Source: SZUA-1377 sp964622255
Lineage (GTDB): Bacteria > Campylobacterota > Campylobacteria > Campylobacterales > QNZT01
Direction of reading: 5' to 3'
Assembly: GCA_964622255.1 (NCBI GenBank)
Contig: CAZUPK010000006.1
Span: forward strand, 1-8,442
DNA length: 8,442 bases
The notes beneath the pieces were generated by a model, which saw only the letters and a list, made by a program, of their open reading frames with translations, was not told the DNA's origin and did not search any database. The position numbers and the translations under genes were made by a program. This document shows positions 6,220 through 8,442 of this stretch, piece by piece (position 1 is the stretch's first letter; each line of letters opens with the position of its first letter).

Positions 6220-7404
6220 ATGAGGGTATATTTAGATAATAATGCCACTACAATGGTAGATGAGCAAGTAAAAAAAGTGATGGATCCATTTTTTTGTCAA
6301 AAGTATGGAAATCCAAACTCCTTACACGACTATGCAAGAGAAACTCATCCAGCACTAAAAACAGCTTTAGAACAACTATATCTGGGACTAAATGCCGATA
6401 AAAAAGATAGTATAGTAGTAACTTCGTGTGCTACTGAGAGTAACAACTGGGTGCTAAAAGGCACCTATTTTAGTGAAATCATAAATGGAAAAAAAGATCA
6501 TATCATCATAAGTGAGGTAGAACATCCTTCTATGATGGCAACTGCAAAATTTTTAGAAAGTTTGGGAGTAAAGGTAAGTTATGTGCCTATAAATAGTCAA
6601 GGTTTAATAGAGGCTCAAACGGTAGCTAACTATATAACTCCTAAAACTGCTTTAGTTTCTATTATGTGGGTAAATAACGAAACAGGAGCTATCTTCCCGG
6701 TTGAAGAAATAGCTAAGATTTGCCTTGAAAAAGGGGTTCCTTTTCATACCGATGCAGTCCAAGCCATAGGAAAAGTAAAGATAGATCTAAAAGCAAATCC
6801 GGGGATAAGATACTTAACATTTTCAGGACATAAGTTCCATGCACCAAAAGGAGTAGGCGGACTTTACATCCAAAGTGGATATGAACTTTTACCACTTTTT
6901 CACGGTGGAAGTCAAATGGGAAAACTTAGAAGTGGAACTTTGAATGTTCCCGGAATCATAGGTATGGGAAAAGCTATGGAGTTAGCTCTTGATAGTATGG
7001 ATTTTGAGTTAAGTGAAATAAGAGAACTTAGAGATTATTTAGAAGATGAACTTTTAAAAATAGAGGATACTTTTGTCGTAACTCCAAGAGAAAATAGAGT
7101 TCCAACAACCATACTTATAAGTTTTAGAGGCATAGAAGGTGAAGCAATGCTTTGGGATTTAAACCAAGCAGGAATAGCCGCAAGCACAGGAAGTGCATGT
7201 GCTAGTGAAGATCTTGAAAGTAACCCTGTTATGGAAGCTATAGGAGCCGAAGCAGATTTAGCTCACACTGCTATAAGATTTTCTCTCAGTAGATTTACAA
7301 CTAAAGAGGAAATAGACTATACGATAAAAGTTGTTAAAAAGGCTGTGGAAAGATTGAGAAACATAAGTAGTTCATATGCTTATATGCCAAAAGGAGATAA
7401 ATGA
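6220..7404 (+). CDS. nifS: Cysteine desulfurase NifS (housekeeping Fe-S assembly)
   Basis: This PLP enzyme takes sulfur from L-cysteine as a persulfide and passes it to the NifU scaffold in the cytosol. The 394-residue length is normal. It shows the N-terminal YLDNNATT (4-11), SEVEHPS (98-104) with the PLP-stacking H102, HTDAVQ (176-181) with D178 and Q181, and the PLP lysine K205 in SGHK. The mobile catalytic C327 sits in STGSACASED with the short loop of the NifS/IscS (group I) type. The start is ATG with AAAGG nine bases upstream. Its TGA overlaps the nifU ATG as ATGA. In Campylobacterota without nitrogenase this NIF-type pair is the general Fe-S system; no nitrogenase genes are visible here, so that role is the better reading. 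Confidence 0.96.
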   Translation: MRVYLDNNATTMVDEQVKKVMDPFFCQKYGNPNSLHDYARETHPALKTALEQLYLGLNADKKDSIVVTSCATESNNWVLKGTYFSEIINGKKDHIIISEVEHPSMMATAKFLESLGVKVSYVPINSQGLIEAQTVANYITPKTALVSIMWVNNETGAIFPVEEIAKICLEKGVPFHTDAVQAIGKVKIDLKANPGIRYLTFSGHKFHAPKGVGGLYIQSGYELLPLFHGGSQMGKLRSGTLNVPGIIGMGKAMELALDSMDFELSEIRELRDYLEDELLKIEDTFVVTPRENRVPTTILISFRGIEGEAMLWDLNQAGIAASTGSACASEDLESNPVMEAIGAEADLAHTAIRFSLSRFTTKEEIDYTIKVVKKAVERLRNISSSYAYMPKGDK

Positions 7405-8378
7405 TGGGTTTTGATAGTTTAATAGGTGGAAGCATCTGGGATGAGTATAGCCAAAATGTGCAAAATAGGATGAACAATCCCAAGTTTATGGGAGAGCTTA
7501 CCCAAGAGGATGCAAAGAAAATGGGTGGAAAACTTATAGTTGCCGACTATGGAGCGGAAAGTTGCGGTGATGCAGTAAGGCTTTACTGGATAGTAGATCC
7601 TAAAACTGATAAAATCATCGATGCAAAGTTTAAAAGTTTTGGTTGTGGAACTGCCATAGCAAGTAGTGATGTTATGACTGAACTTACTTTGGGAAAAAAA
7701 GTTGAAGAAGCTGTTAAAATAACAAATATAGATGTTGAAAAGGCATTGAGAGATGATCCTAACACACCGGCTATTCCCCCTCAAAAGATGCACTGTTCAG
7801 TTATGGCATATGATGTTATAAAAAAAGCAGCATCTAAGTATTTGAAGGTTGATATGGATAGTTTTGAAGATGATATAATAGTTTGTGAGTGTGCAAGAGT
7901 AAGTCTTGGAACTTTAAGAGATGTTATAAGATTAAACGACTTAAAAACTATCGAGGAAATAACTGATTACACAAAAGCCGGAGCATTTTGTAAAAGCTGT
8001 ATAAGACCCGGCGGTCACGAAACTAGAGAGTATTATCTTGTAGATATACTAAGAGATGTAAGAGCTGAGATGGAAAAAGAGAAACTTCAAAATCAAGCTG
8101 AAAATTCTGACGATATCCCATTTAAAGAGATGACAGTGGTTCAACAACTTAAAAAAGTTGAAAAAATTATCGATGATAACATAAGACAGATGCTTGTTAT
8201 GGATGGTGGAAATTTAGAGATTTTGGACATAAGAAAAGATGGTAAATATATAGATATCTATATAAGATATCTTGGAGCTTGTAGCGGTTGTGCTAGTAGC
8301 TTTACAGGAACACTCTATGCGATAGAAGCTATTTTAAAAGAAAAGGTAGATCCTAATATAAGGGTATTGCCTATATGA
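7401..8378 (+). CDS. nifU: NifU, three-domain Fe-S cluster scaffold
   Basis: This is the scaffold that receives sulfur from NifS and builds [2Fe-2S] and [4Fe-4S] clusters for transfer to target proteins. At 325 residues it is the full-length form. The IscU-like N-domain has C55, D57 (CGD), C82 (FGCGT) and C132 (MHCSV). The central BFD-type [2Fe-2S] domain has C162, C164, C197 and C200, with spacing 2-33-3, identical to the C137/C139/C172/C175 pattern of Azotobacter NifU. A linker (about 222-245) leads to the Nfu domain with the CxxC pair C294/C297 (GACSGC). All cluster ligands are present. Two adjacent ATGs are possible; AAGGAG is four bases from the one at 7401 and seven from the one at 7404, so the second may be used. 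It is coupled to nifS. Confidence 0.96.
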   Translation: MMGFDSLIGGSIWDEYSQNVQNRMNNPKFMGELTQEDAKKMGGKLIVADYGAESCGDAVRLYWIVDPKTDKIIDAKFKSFGCGTAIASSDVMTELTLGKKVEEAVKITNIDVEKALRDDPNTPAIPPQKMHCSVMAYDVIKKAASKYLKVDMDSFEDDIIVCECARVSLGTLRDVIRLNDLKTIEEITDYTKAGAFCKSCIRPGGHETREYYLVDILRDVRAEMEKEKLQNQAENSDDIPFKEMTVVQQLKKVEKIIDDNIRQMLVMDGGNLEILDIRKDGKYIDIYIRYLGACSGCASSFTGTLYAIEAILKEKVDPNIRVLPI

Positions 8379-8442
8379 ACTACCCCACCTAAAGAGGCAG
8401 GAGCTTGGAGTTGTTTAACTTTAATCTCGTAGGGCTTACAAC
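8375..8442 (-). mobile_element. Possible right end of an IS200/IS605-type (TnpB) element, running off the window
   Basis: The 64 bases after nifU hold no plus-strand gene. On the minus strand, TCCTGCCT (from 8402) and AGGTGGGG (to 8383) form an 8-bp RNA hairpin around CUUU, with five Watson-Crick and three G.U pairs, followed by TAGTTCA. An open minus-strand frame from the window edge ends at a TAG (8389-8391) within the hairpin, giving 17 residues (...LNNSKLLPL). A tnpB gene ending within a 3' hairpin that closes in TTCA is a common layout in this family. The peptide is too short to identify, and no transposase motif or partner end is visible. It could instead be a hairpin of an unrelated minus-strand transcript. 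Confidence 0.3.

Noticed and set aside
7419..7793. A 124-codon minus-strand open frame, and a 60-codon one overlapping it
   Set aside because: Both are antisense to the IscU-like domain of nifU, with no start context and no protein features.
8383..8402. Intrinsic terminator of nifSU on the plus strand
   Set aside because: On the plus strand the stem is broken by A-C, C-A and C-A mismatches and no T-run follows, so it does not look like a rho-independent terminator in that direction.
1..8442. CRISPR array, tRNA or rRNA genes
   Set aside because: I saw no spaced direct repeats beyond the TPR-coding units and no tRNA- or rRNA-like sequence.

Overview
The window comes from an AT-rich member of the Campylobacterota (formerly Epsilonproteobacteria). 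Three things point there. A Helicobacter-type NIF iron-sulfur assembly pair (nifS followed by a three-domain nifU) lies close to a cdsA-dxr pair. As I recall it, Helicobacter pylori carries cdsA, dxr, nifS and nifU within a few genes of one another in the same order. Codon use is strongly biased to A/T-ending codons, and dxr has the short Campylobacterota-like form of 355 residues. The genus cannot be fixed from the sequence; a free-living relative of Sulfurimonas, Sulfurovum or Arcobacter is plausible.

Region A (about 1-2740) looks like accessory DNA. It starts inside a plus-strand tetratricopeptide-repeat gene whose 5' part is outside the window. Convergent with it and overlapping its end by 17 bp is a minus-strand pair: a soluble KAP-family P-loop NTPase and an unrecognised 241-residue partner, joined by an ATGA overlap. 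Just upstream of the NTPase lies a short, broken remnant of a DEAD/DEAH (type III restriction-like) helicase with an in-frame TAG directly before its Walker A motif. Together these suggest a small, partly decayed defence-type island next to core genes.

Region B (2791-5653) is a tight plus-strand operon: cdsA (CDP-diacylglycerol synthesis), dxr (second step of the MEP isoprenoid pathway) and an AAA_14/DUF4143-like ATPase of unknown role. Both downstream genes start with TTG inside the end of the gene before them.

Region C (5650-8378) holds a minus-strand gene for a secreted (periplasmic) group 1 truncated globin. Its TAG stop shares the palindrome CTAG with the stop of the ATPase gene. Divergent from it is nifS-nifU. 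The nifS promoter region carries a consensus TATAAT followed by a perfect palindrome with a GACT-N5-AGTC core, which resembles the core of IscR/Rrf2-type operators. NifS supplies sulfur from cysteine, and NifU is the scaffold and carrier on which clusters are built.

Region D (8379-8442) is non-coding on the plus strand. It carries a G.U-rich hairpin that pairs only as minus-strand RNA, ending with TAGTTCA against the nifU stop codon. This is compatible with the right end of an IS200/IS605-type (TnpB) element running off the window, but that call is tentative.
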